Origin: Myxococcus stipitatus
GTDB taxonomy: Bacteria > Myxococcota > Myxococcia > Myxococcales > Myxococcaceae
Length of the DNA stretch: 64,000 bases
Direction of reading: 5' to 3'
Assembly: GCF_037414475.1 (NCBI RefSeq)
Contig: NZ_CP147913.1
Span: forward strand, 5,640,001 to 5,704,000
Part shown: positions 18,272 to 26,958 of the stretch, piece after piece
How positions within the stretch are numbered: position 1 is the first letter of the stretch
How the letters are laid out: each line of letters starts with the position of its first letter
Translations under genes and position numbers: made by a program
The notes under the pieces: generated by a model
Seen by the model: the letters and a program-made list of their open reading frames with translations, nothing else
What the model was told of the DNA's origin: nothing
The model's database searches: none

Positions 18272-18620
18272 TGCGTCGGTGGGCGCGGACAACGGCGGAG
18301 ATGGGCGGTTCGACGTGTGTCTGGTGGACTTCTCGGGGCGGGCGGATGGCGCCGGGAGGGACACCTGGGGCCGCGGGGTTGTGGGTGATGCTGCTCGTGG
18401 CCCGGTCCGCGCGTCGGACCCGGGTTGGAGGAGGGGTGTCCTCCGCGTGACACGCGGATGTCTGCTTCTTCTCCCGAAGGAGGGGGAGGCCGTCGACCGC
18501 GTGACAGAGGGTCGTCCGTTGGGAGTCAGGACTCGTTCAAGTCGCTGCAACCCATATCGCGTCTGTCTCGGGTTCCGATTATGCGTGTGAATCTGACCGC
18601 ATCACGGACCCGAGACTCTC
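18272..18620 (+). other. 349-base intergenic region upstream of the type III PKS cluster
   Basis: No credible gene is seen: open frames here lack ribosome-binding sites and family features. A short imperfect hairpin (about 18401-18424, GGTCC/GGACC core with flanking CCC/GGG) could end glgC transcription. The last 80 bases are less GC-rich and probably carry the cluster promoter, though I cannot assign -35/-10 boxes with confidence. Confidence 0.5.
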
Positions 18621-19706
18621 ATGAACAGCGCCACAGTCCAGGACCCCCGCTCTCCTTTCATCCGCTTCGTGGGACGGGCGCTCCCGCCTCACTATGCCTC
18701 ACAAGAGCAGCTCATCGAGGCTTTGCGTGGGCTGTGGGCCACGCGCCACTTCAACATCGAGCGCTTGGAAGAGCTGCACCGGGCCGTCCAGGTGGGAGGC
18801 CGCCACCTGGCGATTCCCCTGGAGGAGTACGATGCGCTGAAGACTTTCCAGCAGCGCAACGACACGTTCATTCGCGAGGGCACGGTGCTCAGCGAAGCGG
18901 TGGTGCGCCAGGCGCTGGTGGGCGCGGGGCTGACGCCTGAAGACGTGGACCACGTCTTCTTCATCACGGTGACGGGCATCTCCACGCCCAGCATCGACGC
19001 GCGCCTGGCCAACCGGCTGAGCTTCCGTGAGGACTTCAAGCGCACGCCCATCTTCGGCCTGGGGTGTGTCGCGGGTACCGCGGGAGTGGCGCGCGCGGCG
19101 GACTACCTGCGGGCCTTCCCCACGCACACCGCGCTGGTGGTGTCGACGGAGCTCTGCTCGCTGACGTTGCAGAGGGAGGACCTGTCCATCCCCAACATCA
19201 TCGCCTCGGGGCTCTTCGGTGATGGCGCGGCGTGCGCGGTGTTGCGCGGCGCGGAGGCTCCGGACGCGCGTGGCCCCCGGGTGGTGGCGTCGCGTTCGGT
19301 GTTCTACCGGGACACCGAGCGCATCATGGGCTGGGACGTGGTGGACTCCGGCTTCAAGGTGGTGCTGTCGGCGAAGGTGCCGCAGCTGGTCAAGGACCAC
19401 ATCCGGGGCAACGTGGATGGCTTCCTCGCGTCGCACGGCTTGAAGCGCGAGGACATCCGTCACTGGGTGGCGCATACGGGCGGGCCCAAGGTGCTCCAAT
19501 CCTTCGAGGAGGCGTTGGAGCTGCCCTCGGACGCGCTGGCGCGCTCGTGGGCGTCGCTGCGCGAGGTGGGGAACCTGTCCTCGGCGTCGGTGTTGTTCGT
19601 GTTGGGCGAGACGTTGGAGCAGGCTGGCGCGAAGCCGGGGGACTACGGCTTGATGATGGCGCTGGGACCGGGCTTCTGCGCGGAGATGGTGCTCCTCCAA
19701 TGGTGA
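18621..19706 (+). CDS. Type III polyketide synthase (chalcone/alkylpyrone synthase family)
   Basis: A 361-residue homodimeric-type ketosynthase. The catalytic triad of the family is recognisable: Cys149 in FGLGCVAGTAG, His285 in AHTGGPKVL and Asn318 in GNLSSASVL. The C-terminal GPGFCAEMVLLQW matches the GxGFS-like end of type III PKSs. Such enzymes extend an acyl starter with malonyl-CoA and cyclise it to alkylpyrones, alkylresorcinols or related lipids. The neighbours (methyltransferase, ACP, acyl-AMP ligase, FAD oxidoreductase) point to a lipid starter handed over from ACP. ATG 18621 has only a weak ribosome-binding site. The stop overlaps the next start by seven bases. Confidence 0.92.
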   Translation: MNSATVQDPRSPFIRFVGRALPPHYASQEQLIEALRGLWATRHFNIERLEELHRAVQVGGRHLAIPLEEYDALKTFQQRNDTFIREGTVLSEAVVRQALVGAGLTPEDVDHVFFITVTGISTPSIDARLANRLSFREDFKRTPIFGLGCVAGTAGVARAADYLRAFPTHTALVVSTELCSLTLQREDLSIPNIIASGLFGDGAACAVLRGAEAPDARGPRVVASRSVFYRDTERIMGWDVVDSGFKVVLSAKVPQLVKDHIRGNVDGFLASHGLKREDIRHWVAHTGGPKVLQSFEEALELPSDALARSWASLREVGNLSSASVLFVLGETLEQAGAKPGDYGLMMALGPGFCAEMVLLQW

Positions 19707-20275
19707 CCACGACCGAGGCCGTCTTCCTGGGGTACATGGGGCTGCTCGTGATGGAGCGCCTGGTGGAGCTGGTGCTCTCCAAGCGCAACGCCGAGTGGGC
19801 CTTCGCGCGGGGTGGGGTGGAGACGGGGCAGGCCCACTACCGCTTCATGGTGGTGTTCCACACGCTCTTCCTGGGCGCCTGTGTGGCGGAGGTGTTCCTC
19901 CTGCACCGGCCCTTTCCAGGGGCGCTGGGGTGGGGGGCGCTGGCGGGCGCGGTGCTGGCGCAGGGCCTGCGCTACTGGGCCATCACCACGCTGGGCGAGC
20001 GGTGGAACTCGCGCATCATCGTCGTGCCGGACCTGCCGCCCGTGGTGGGCGGGCCGTATCGCTTCCTGCGTCACCCCAACTACGTCGCCGTGGTGTTGGA
20101 GCTGGCGTGTGTACCGCTCATCCACGGAGCCTGGTGGACAGCGGTGTTCTTCTCGGTGGGCAACCTGGTGCTGCTCTCCGTGCGCATCCGCGCGGAGGAG
20201 TCGGCGCTGGGGGACGCATACGCACGTGCCTTCGCCCATCGTCCTCGTTTTCTTCCGGAGGTGCCCCGTGGCTGA
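19700..20275 (+). CDS. Isoprenylcysteine carboxyl methyltransferase (ICMT)-like membrane methyltransferase
   Basis: A 191-residue integral membrane protein with several hydrophobic helices and the ICMT/PEMT signature: GPYRFLRHPNYVAVVLE followed by a late RIRAEESAL. ICMT-like enzymes next to type III PKS genes (SrsB in Streptomyces, BpsB in Bacillus) O-methylate phenolic or pyrone lipids, so this one likely methylates the PKS product in the membrane using S-adenosylmethionine (inference from context). The start ATG at 19700 lies inside the PKS stop region, and its own end overlaps the ACP start by eight bases, so translation is probably coupled. Confidence 0.88.
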   Translation: MVTTTEAVFLGYMGLLVMERLVELVLSKRNAEWAFARGGVETGQAHYRFMVVFHTLFLGACVAEVFLLHRPFPGALGWGALAGAVLAQGLRYWAITTLGERWNSRIIVVPDLPPVVGGPYRFLRHPNYVAVVLELACVPLIHGAWWTAVFFSVGNLVLLSVRIRAEESALGDAYARAFAHRPRFLPEVPRG

Positions 20276-20546
20276 GTTTGAACAGGAGGTCCTGGCGGAG
20301 ATTCGCCGCATCGCCGCTGAAGAGCTGGAGTGGAGGGGCGAGGTGGAGCCCCATCATGACCTCGTCGGCGACTTGCAGCTCGACAGCCTGGGGCTGACGG
20401 TGCTGGCGGTGGGGTTGGAGAACCGCTTCCGCATCCGGCTGTCGGAGGAGGACGCGCAGGGCATCAAGTCGGTGGCGGACCTGACGCGGCTGGTGGAGGG
20501 CCGGGTCCTGTCCAACTCGCGGATGCAGATGGAGGCCCGCCCGTGA
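20268..20546 (+). CDS. Acyl carrier protein of the type III PKS cluster
   Basis: A 92-residue, acidic, single-domain carrier protein. The phosphopantetheine attachment site is Ser40 in the motif DLQLDSLGL; the flanking helices (EVLAEIRRIAAEEL and GIKSVADLTRLVEG) match ACP helices I and IV. The start is GTG 20268 with GGAGG at 20257-20261. The end overlaps the FAAL start by four bases. It likely receives an acyl group from the adjacent acyl-AMP ligase and offers it to the PKS or a tailoring enzyme. It is not the fatty-acid synthesis AcpP, which has a different surrounding sequence and is linked to fab genes. Confidence 0.9.
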   Translation: MAEFEQEVLAEIRRIAAEELEWRGEVEPHHDLVGDLQLDSLGLTVLAVGLENRFRIRLSEEDAQGIKSVADLTRLVEGRVLSNSRMQMEARP

Positions 20547-22297
20547 GAGGGCCGACGTTGCCATTGGCGCGGTATCCCACGGTGAACGCGATGCTCGCGG
20601 CGGCCAGCCGGATGGACTACCGGTTGACGTTCGTGGATGCGGCCGAGCGCGAAGAGGTGATGCCCTTCGCGGAGGTGTACCGCCGCGCGAAGCGCACCGC
20701 GGGCGGCCTGTTGCGCCTGGGGGTGCGTGAAGGGGAGCGGGTGGCGTTGCTGTTGCCCACGTCGCCGGCCTTCATGGAGGCCTTCTTCGGGACGATGCTC
20801 GCGGGGGCGGTGCCGGTGCCGTTGTACCCGCCGGTGCGGCTGGGGCGCCTGGAGGAGTATCACCGCTCCACCTCGCGGATGCTCCAGGTGACGGGGGCGA
20901 GCCTGGTCCTCACGGACTCCCGGGTGCGGCTGTTGTTGGGGCCGAGCGTGGAGATGTCCCGGCCCCGGCTGGGCTGTCTCACGGTGGAGGACGTGTCGCG
21001 CGGTGACGAGCCGGGCGAGGTGGCGGTGAAGCCGGACGCGCTGGCGCTCATCCAGTTCTCCTCGGGCTCCACGGTGGACCCGAAGCCGGTGGCGTTGCCG
21101 CACGCGGCGCTGATGGCGCAGGTGATGGCGCTCGAGGTGGCCATGCCGCTGCCGACCGATGCGCCGCGCGTGGGTGTGAGCTGGCTGCCGCTGTACCACG
21201 ACATGGGGCTCATCGGCTGTCTGCTGTCCGCGCTGCACTACCCGGGGAACCTGGTGCTGATTCCTCCGGAGGTGTTCCTGGCGCGGCCCGCGCTCTGGCT
21301 GCGCGCGGTGTCCCGGCACCGGGGCTTTGTCTCGCCCGCGCCCAACTTCGCGTATGGCCTGTGCTTGAAGCGCGTGAAGGACGCGGAGATGGAAGGGTTG
21401 GACCTGTCGTCGTGGAAGCACGCGCTCAACGGCGCGGAGCCCGTGTCGGCGGAGACGTTGCAGCGCTTCGCCCAGCGCTTCGAGCGATGGGGGTTCTCGG
21501 CTCGTGCGCTGCGGCCGGTGTATGGGATGTCCGAGGCGTCGCTGGCCGTCACCTTCCCGCCGGAGGGGCGGGGGCCTCGCGTGCTGGGGGTGGACTCGGG
21601 CGTGCTCGCGCGCGAGGGGCGGGTGGAGAGCGGTGCGCGGATGATGGTGAGCGTGGGGGCGCCCGTGGCGGGCTTCGAGGTGGAGGTTCGCGACGAGAAG
21701 GGTGGGGTGTTGCCGGAGCGGCAGGTGGGGACGGTCTTCACGCGGGGGCCGTCGTTGATGGCGGGCTACTACGGGGACGCGGTGGCGACGCGGCGCGCGC
21801 TGACGTTGGATGGCTGGTTGGACACGGGAGACCTGGGCTTCATCGCGGACGGTGAGCTGTATCTGACGGGGCGCGCGAAGGACGTGGTCATCATCCGCGG
21901 GGCGAATCATGCGCCGCAGGCGTTCGAGGAGCCGCTCCAGTCCGTGGAGGGCGTGCGCACCGGGTGCGCGGTGGCGCTGGGCTTCACGCCCGAGGGCGGC
22001 GAGGACGAGGCGCTGCTCATCCTCGCGGAGCGCTCGGGGCCCGAGGCGGACGCGGGGGTCGAGGAGCGCATCCGCGCGGCGGTGGTGGCCGCGACGGGGG
22101 TGAGGCCGCACACGGTGAAGATGCTCGAGTCGGGGACGCTGCCCCGGACGTCGAGCGGGAAGCTGCGGCGTGGCGAAGCGCTGCGCCGCTATCTCGCCGG
22201 AGAGCTGCTGCCGCCGAAGAAGGTGGGCATGGTGGGCATGGCGGTGGAGATGGCGCGCAGCGCGCTGGCCATGGCGCGGGCGGAGCACGAGACGTGA
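20543..22297 (+). CDS. Fatty acyl-AMP ligase (FAAL-like, ANL superfamily)
   Basis: A 584-residue adenylating enzyme. FAAL-like features are the LYPPVR segment, SWLPLYHDMGLIG, NGAEPVS, VYGMSEAS, GWLDTGDLGFIADGELYLTGRAKDVVIIRG and the late SGKLRRGEAL with its lysine. FAALs make acyl-adenylates and load them on ACPs rather than on CoA, which fits the ACP directly upstream. One oddity is the phosphate-binding loop, which reads SSGSTVDPKPVALPH, so the usual Gly after the second Thr and the Gly after Lys are replaced. The start is GTG 20543 with GGAGG at 20531-20535, overlapping the ACP stop. About 40 residues after the last catalytic motif are Met/Ala-rich and hydrophobic, possibly a membrane contact. 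Confidence 0.88.
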   Translation: MRGPTLPLARYPTVNAMLAAASRMDYRLTFVDAAEREEVMPFAEVYRRAKRTAGGLLRLGVREGERVALLLPTSPAFMEAFFGTMLAGAVPVPLYPPVRLGRLEEYHRSTSRMLQVTGASLVLTDSRVRLLLGPSVEMSRPRLGCLTVEDVSRGDEPGEVAVKPDALALIQFSSGSTVDPKPVALPHAALMAQVMALEVAMPLPTDAPRVGVSWLPLYHDMGLIGCLLSALHYPGNLVLIPPEVFLARPALWLRAVSRHRGFVSPAPNFAYGLCLKRVKDAEMEGLDLSSWKHALNGAEPVSAETLQRFAQRFERWGFSARALRPVYGMSEASLAVTFPPEGRGPRVLGVDSGVLAREGRVESGARMMVSVGAPVAGFEVEVRDEKGGVLPERQVGTVFTRGPSLMAGYYGDAVATRRALTLDGWLDTGDLGFIADGELYLTGRAKDVVIIRGANHAPQAFEEPLQSVEGVRTGCAVALGFTPEGGEDEALLILAERSGPEADAGVEERIRAAVVAATGVRPHTVKMLESGTLPRTSSGKLRRGEALRRYLAGELLPPKKVGMVGMAVEMARSALAMARAEHET

Positions 22298-22447
22298 GCG
22301 GGCGCCTGGGGCGAAGGACGAAGGGAGATGGCTCGGGCGTATGCGGAGGCTCGACCTCATGATGCGCACGGGTGGGCCCGTGACGGGGCACGATGTGATG
22401 GGGTGGCCGCGCGCGCGACGGGGCTCGGTGCGAGCGGAGCCACCCCG

Positions 22448-23545
22448 ATGAAGCGCTATGACGTGGCCGTGGTGGGCGGTGGGCCGGCGGGGCTGGCCGT
22501 GGCCACCCATGCCGCGATGCGAGGGCTGAACACGGTGGTCCTCGAACGGGCCGTGTTGCCCGCGGACAAGGCGTGCGGCGAGGGGCTCATGCCCACGGGC
22601 CTCGCCGCGTTGGAGCGGCTGGGGGCGCTGGCTCACCTGGACCGCGCGGACAGCTCGCCCTTCGTGGGCATCCGCTATGTGCAGGAGGATGGCAGCACGG
22701 CGGAGGGGCTTCTGCCCGGCCCCGGTGGATTGGGGGTGCGCCGCGTGGCGCTCGCGAAGGCGTTGGTGTCGCGGGCCCGCGAAGTGGGAGTCGAGTTGCG
22801 AGAGCGGACCCAGGTGCTTTCGCATCGGCGTGGCGATATGGCGGTGACCTTGGAGACCGCCGAAGGCCCCGTCGAGGCGCGGATGCTGGTGGCCGCCGAT
22901 GGACTGGGTTCACCCCTGCGCCGGGCGGAGGGCCTGGAGGTCGATGCGCAGGGGCCGCGGCGCTTCGGGTTGCGCCGGCACTTCCAGCTTCCTCCGTGGT
23001 CACCCTTCGTGGAGGTCCACTTCGCGGATGGCGTGGAGGCCTACGTGACACCCGCGGGCACCCGCCGCGTCGGGCTGGCCTTCCTGTGGGAGGACGGAGG
23101 CGTCGATGGCCGCGTGGCCTTCGACACCCTGCTCTCGCGCTTCCCTCGGCTCGCGGAGCGTCTGCTCGTCGCTCCTCCGGACTCACAGGTGCGTGGCGCG
23201 GGGCCGTTGGCGCGAGTGGCGCGGGTGCGGGTGGCGGACCGCTTCGCGTTGGTGGGAGACGCGGCGGGTTACGTCGACGCGCTCACCGGTGAGGGATTGT
23301 CGCTGGCCTTCGCGTGCGCGGAGTCACTGGGCACGCTCCTGCCGGACGCCCTGGCGAAGGGCGCGACGCGGGACGTCCTGCGTCCCTACGAGCTGCGCTT
23401 CCAACAGGTGTTCCGCAAGTACGCCTGGGCCACGAGGGCCCTGCTGGTCCTGGCGCGCCGGCCCGGTCTGCGCCGCCCCATCGTCCGGCTGCTGGGGCGC
23501 AATCCCTGGATGTTCGAGCGCATCCTCCGCGCCGTCGTCGCTTGA
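22448..23545 (+). CDS. FAD-dependent oxidoreductase (geranylgeranyl reductase/PHBH-like)
   Basis: A 365-residue flavoprotein. N-terminal Rossmann motif DVAVVGGGPAGLAVATHAA, then PADKACGEGLMP and the second FAD motif ADRFALVGDAAGYVDALTGEGLSLAF. The family includes geranylgeranyl reductases and aromatic hydroxylases. In Streptomyces srs-type clusters a flavoprotein (SrsC) hydroxylates methylated alkylresorcinols to quinols, so ring hydroxylation is the leading guess; alkene reduction is the alternative. The C-terminus is basic and hydrophobic (WATRALLVLARRPGLRRPIVRLL), compatible with membrane association. ATG 22448 has GGAG at 22436-22439. It follows the FAAL by 150 bases, so it may have its own promoter. 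Confidence 0.85.
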   Translation: MKRYDVAVVGGGPAGLAVATHAAMRGLNTVVLERAVLPADKACGEGLMPTGLAALERLGALAHLDRADSSPFVGIRYVQEDGSTAEGLLPGPGGLGVRRVALAKALVSRAREVGVELRERTQVLSHRRGDMAVTLETAEGPVEARMLVAADGLGSPLRRAEGLEVDAQGPRRFGLRRHFQLPPWSPFVEVHFADGVEAYVTPAGTRRVGLAFLWEDGGVDGRVAFDTLLSRFPRLAERLLVAPPDSQVRGAGPLARVARVRVADRFALVGDAAGYVDALTGEGLSLAFACAESLGTLLPDALAKGATRDVLRPYELRFQQVFRKYAWATRALLVLARRPGLRRPIVRLLGRNPWMFERILRAVVA

Positions 23546-23683
23546 GGCCTGGGGGCCACGCTCGTCTGGCGGACAGGTTCCGAGGCGTGCGCCATGCGCT
23601 CCTTCGCGCCAGCCGTTACGATGGGCGTCCTTGCATGTCCTGGCCGGAGGACACGTGGCCCACCTCGATGGAGCGTCGTTCGC

Positions 23684-24799
23684 ATGCGCATGGACCGCCA
23701 GTTCCCCGCCTCGACGGTTCGCTTGCTGTGCCTGCTCTGGCTCGCGCCGCTCGCCGGGGGTTGCCTCTTCGCGGGTCCGAGTCATCAGGGCCCACCGACG
23801 GCGCACTTCGACGGGGAGAAGTTCCACAACCTGGGAGAGGCTCGTTCCCTGACGATGACGGAGTTGGTGGGGGCGGCGCTGAAGGAGCCTCGCGGTGTGT
23901 GGCGTGAGTATGAGGACCTTCCGCCGGGCAGGCCTCCTCCGCAGCGGGTGGGGGCTGGGAAGCTGCGCGTGACGCTCATCAATCACGCCACGGTGCTCAT
24001 CCAGGCCGACGGCGTGAATGTGCTGACGGACCCCATCTACTCGGACCGGCCCAGCCCCGTGCCCTGGGTGGGGCCTCGCCGGGTCCATCCTCCTGGCATC
24101 CGCTTCGAGGACCTTCCGCCCATCGACGTGGTGGTGGTGAGCCACAACCACTACGACCACATGGACCTGTCCACGCTGCGGCGATTGGAAGAGAAGCACC
24201 ATCCACGCTTCATCGTGGGGCTGGGCAACAAGGAACTCCTGGCCGATGAAGGCTTCCGGCACGTCGAGGAGTTGGATTGGTGGCAGTCCACGGACGTGAC
24301 GCCGCAGATGAAGGTGACCGCGGTCCCCGCGCAGCACCGCTCCAATCGCGGGCTGACGGACATGGCCGAGACGCTCTGGGCGGGCTACGTCTTCTCCACC
24401 ACGGGAGGCCCCGTGGTCTTCGCGGGGGACACGGGCTTTGGTCCGCACTTCGCGATGATGGCCGCGCGCTTCGGGCCCATGCGCTTGTCGGTGCTGCCCA
24501 TCGGCGCGTTCCGTCCCCGAGTCATCCACAAGGTCCACATGGGGCCCGAGGATGCATTGGAGGCGCACAAGGTCCTGCGCTCCTCCACGTCGGTCGCGAT
24601 GCACTACAACACCTTCCCGCTGGCGTTCGACGGACAGGACGAGGCGAAGTTCCTGTTGCTGCGGCTCCTCGCGCGAGAGGAGGTGCGCCCGCGCTTCTGG
24701 GCGCTGGGGTTCGGCGAGGGCCGCATGGTGGACCCGCTGCCCTCGACGACCGCGGCGGTGGCGCGGATGTGTCCCGCGCCCGCGCCTGTCAGCGATTGA
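23684..24799 (+). CDS. Metallo-beta-lactamase-fold hydrolase lipoprotein (NAPE-PLD/UlaG-like)
   Basis: A 371-residue protein with an N-terminal hydrophobic stretch and a lipobox-like PLAGGC. The metal-binding HxHxDH motif is SHNHYDHMD, followed by PAQHRSNRGLTD, FAGDTGFG and a late HYNTFPLAF. The order matches the NAPE-PLD-like branch of MBL hydrolases, which can cleave phospholipids; the actual substrate is unknown. ATG 23684 is chosen because GGAG sits at 23670-23673 and the signal peptide begins there; an upstream in-frame start would add 30 residues before the signal. The 3' end overlaps the convergent membrane-protein gene by 11 bases. Confidence 0.82.
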   Translation: MRMDRQFPASTVRLLCLLWLAPLAGGCLFAGPSHQGPPTAHFDGEKFHNLGEARSLTMTELVGAALKEPRGVWREYEDLPPGRPPPQRVGAGKLRVTLINHATVLIQADGVNVLTDPIYSDRPSPVPWVGPRRVHPPGIRFEDLPPIDVVVVSHNHYDHMDLSTLRRLEEKHHPRFIVGLGNKELLADEGFRHVEELDWWQSTDVTPQMKVTAVPAQHRSNRGLTDMAETLWAGYVFSTTGGPVVFAGDTGFGPHFAMMAARFGPMRLSVLPIGAFRPRVIHKVHMGPEDALEAHKVLRSSTSVAMHYNTFPLAFDGQDEAKFLLLRLLAREEVRPRFWALGFGEGRMVDPLPSTTAAVARMCPAPAPVSD

Positions 24800-26147
24800 A
24801 GGGGAACTCCTGGACCCAGTTGAAGCCTCGGCCCACGAGCAGGAACTTCGACGAGAGGTCGAGTTTGCGCAGCCGCACATCGACGGTGGCGCCCTCGTAG
24901 GTGCCCTTGAGGACCAGGTGCTCGGGGTCGGGTTGCTCGACGGAGAGGACCACCTTCGCCGCGTCCGGCGCGCGGCTCTCCGCGAAGGAGAAGGACCGGG
25001 CCGCCTCGTCGTAGGTTCCGAAGTAGCGCTTGCGGGAGTCGTCCATCTTCCGCACCGTCGGGCCCACGCGGCTCACGGAGAAGGTGCGCCAGCGCTGAGT
25101 ATCACCGAGGAGGGGAGGGTGGACCTGCCCGTCCCGGGTGAAGGACTCCACTTCATAGAAGCCGTACAGGGGCGGAAGAGGCGCCTGGTCGCCTCGCTTT
25201 TGGCTCATCTCCCAGCCCTGGCTGATGTTCGAGTAGAGCAGCCAGCCGATGAAGAGGACCTTCACTCCACGCAGGGCCCAGGTGACGCGGGGCGGGAATG
25301 AGAAGGGGGTGTCGAGCTTGCTGGGCTGGGTCGCGCGGTTGAAGACCAGCACGTTGGCGAGCCGTCGGAGGTCGGGCAGCAACAGGAAGACCGCGAGCGA
25401 CACGAGCAGGGTGGAGTAGAGCTTGACCGGGACGTCGTAGAAGAAGTTGAGCGCCACGACGTTGCTCATGACGCCGATGACGACGAGTGCGCCGAGCGTC
25501 GTGGTCCGCCGCAGGAGGAGCAGCAGTCCTCCCATCACCTCCGCGCCTCCGGTGAAGAGGTTGTAGCCCGGGGAGTAGCCCATGAAGGTCCAGAGCAGTC
25601 CCATGGGGGAGAGGTCGCCCACGGGCTGACTGAGTCGCTCCAGGTTGGGGAAGGGGAACTGGGTCTTGATGACCTTCGCGAAGCCGTAGGTCAGCATCGC
25701 GAAGGCCAGGATGTAGCGGACGTAGACGCGCAAGAGGTCGTGTGCCTTCACGTACTCCGCGCGACGCCGGTCGATGAAGGACCAGACTCCTGCCACCGTG
25801 AAAGAGAGCGCGAGCATGAAGGCCATGTGCGCGTAGTCGATGGCCTTGTCGCCGCTGCCACTGGGGCCCGCGGGCAATACGAGTTCATGGCCAAACAGAT
25901 GCCGGGCCAGCCAGACCTCGAGGGTCTGCCAGACGGTATCGATGAATCGAGAGAGGCCTTCGTCGATGACGGGGGCGAGGTAGAGCGGAAACAGCAGGTG
26001 GTAGAGGAAGACGAAGGCGAAGACGAAGCGGAAGCCAAGGCGCTGCGCGAGGCTCCACGGTTCCACCAGGGGCATGGGTGGGGTGGGGGGCGTCGTCACG
26101 GGAGCCAGGGGCTCGGGCGTGGATGGGACGGGGGCAGCGCTGGTCAT
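24789..26147 (-). CDS. DoxX-like multi-pass membrane protein
   Basis: A 452-residue protein with a Pro-rich N-terminus, about eight hydrophobic helices, and a soluble C-terminal domain of about 110 residues. The middle section (YVRYILAFAMLTYGFAKVI, then FTGGAEVMGGLLLLLRRTTTLGAL) resembles DoxX-family membrane proteins. No catalytic motif is clear. The start is CAT at 26145-26147 with GAGAGG upstream on the minus strand; the frame runs further but the first residues there look non-coding. It is divergent from recX across about 184 bases. Confidence 0.72.
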   Translation of the reverse strand: MTSAAPVPSTPEPLAPVTTPPTPPMPLVEPWSLAQRLGFRFVFAFVFLYHLLFPLYLAPVIDEGLSRFIDTVWQTLEVWLARHLFGHELVLPAGPSGSGDKAIDYAHMAFMLALSFTVAGVWSFIDRRRAEYVKAHDLLRVYVRYILAFAMLTYGFAKVIKTQFPFPNLERLSQPVGDLSPMGLLWTFMGYSPGYNLFTGGAEVMGGLLLLLRRTTTLGALVVIGVMSNVVALNFFYDVPVKLYSTLLVSLAVFLLLPDLRRLANVLVFNRATQPSKLDTPFSFPPRVTWALRGVKVLFIGWLLYSNISQGWEMSQKRGDQAPLPPLYGFYEVESFTRDGQVHPPLLGDTQRWRTFSVSRVGPTVRKMDDSRKRYFGTYDEAARSFSFAESRAPDAAKVVLSVEQPDPEHLVLKGTYEGATVDVRLRKLDLSSKFLLVGRGFNWVQEFPFNR

Positions 26148-26331
26148 GTGGGCCTCTCGCGGAGGGCGAGCGTAGCCAGCGGGCTCTCGGCGGCCCAAAC
26201 GGTGCTTGTCTGGGGAAACTACGCGCTGAGTCACAGAGGGAGGTCGGGGTGACCGCCTGTGGGAATGGGATGTGGGTGGGCCTGCGCATGGGGCGGGTCG
26301 GCGTCGGACTCCCCTGGTAGATAGGGGCCGC

Positions 26332-26913
26332 GTGGAAGACGACCGGACCGGACAGGACAGCAGGCCCCTCAGGAAGCAGAAGCGACCCCGGAAGGTGTCT
26401 CCGCGCTACCTGGAGAACGCGGCGCTGCACTACTTGAAGCGCTATGCCTCCACGGTGAGCCAGCTCAAGCGCGTGCTGGTGCGCCGGGTGGACCGCTCCG
26501 TGAAGGAGCACGGTGGGGACAAGGCCGAGGCGCTCGGGTGGATTGAGGCGTTGACGCAGAAGCTGGTCCGCAACGGGCTCATCAACGATGACGCGTATGC
26601 GGGGATGAAGGCGCAGTCGCTGCGTGCCTCGGGGCGCAGCACGCGCGTGATTGCGCAGAAGCTGCGGATGAAGGGCGTGGACGCGGAGCTGGTGCAGCGC
26701 AAGCTGGCGCAGGCGACGGCGGAGGTCTCCGACGAGGAGGCGGCTCGCATCTGGGCGCGGAAGAAGCGGCTGGGACCGTTCCGGAAGAACCTGGAGACGC
26801 GCGAGGAGAACCGGAAGCGGGACCTCGCGGCGCTGGCGCGGGCGGGGTTCTCGTTCGGGACTGCGAAGAAGGTCATCGACGGGGCGCTCGACTCGAGCGT
26901 GCGGGAGTCGTGA
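26332..26913 (+). CDS. recX: RecX-family regulator of recombination
   Basis: A 193-residue basic helical protein with three-helix repeats typical of RecX: YLENAALHYLKRYASTVSQLKRVL near the N-terminus and a LVRNGLINDDAYAGMKAQSLRASGRSTRVIAQKLRMKG-like middle (family RecX modulates RecA filaments). The C-terminus is Lys/Arg-rich. It is not adjacent to recA, as is common outside enterobacteria. The start is probably GTG 26332, with AGGGG a few bases upstream; an earlier in-frame start would add 20 residues of unlike sequence. Confidence 0.8.
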   Translation: MEDDRTGQDSRPLRKQKRPRKVSPRYLENAALHYLKRYASTVSQLKRVLVRRVDRSVKEHGGDKAEALGWIEALTQKLVRNGLINDDAYAGMKAQSLRASGRSTRVIAQKLRMKGVDAELVQRKLAQATAEVSDEEAARIWARKKRLGPFRKNLETREENRKRDLAALARAGFSFGTAKKVIDGALDSSVRES

Positions 26914-26958
26914 GCGTTCCGTGAAGATGGAGTGCGGAGGGCTGGGCAGGCTCACTGG

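Noticed and set aside
26948..26958. A ribosome-binding site for the hypothetical lipoprotein
   Set aside because: Only a weak AGG-type match exists; I note the start as uncertain instead of listing a site.
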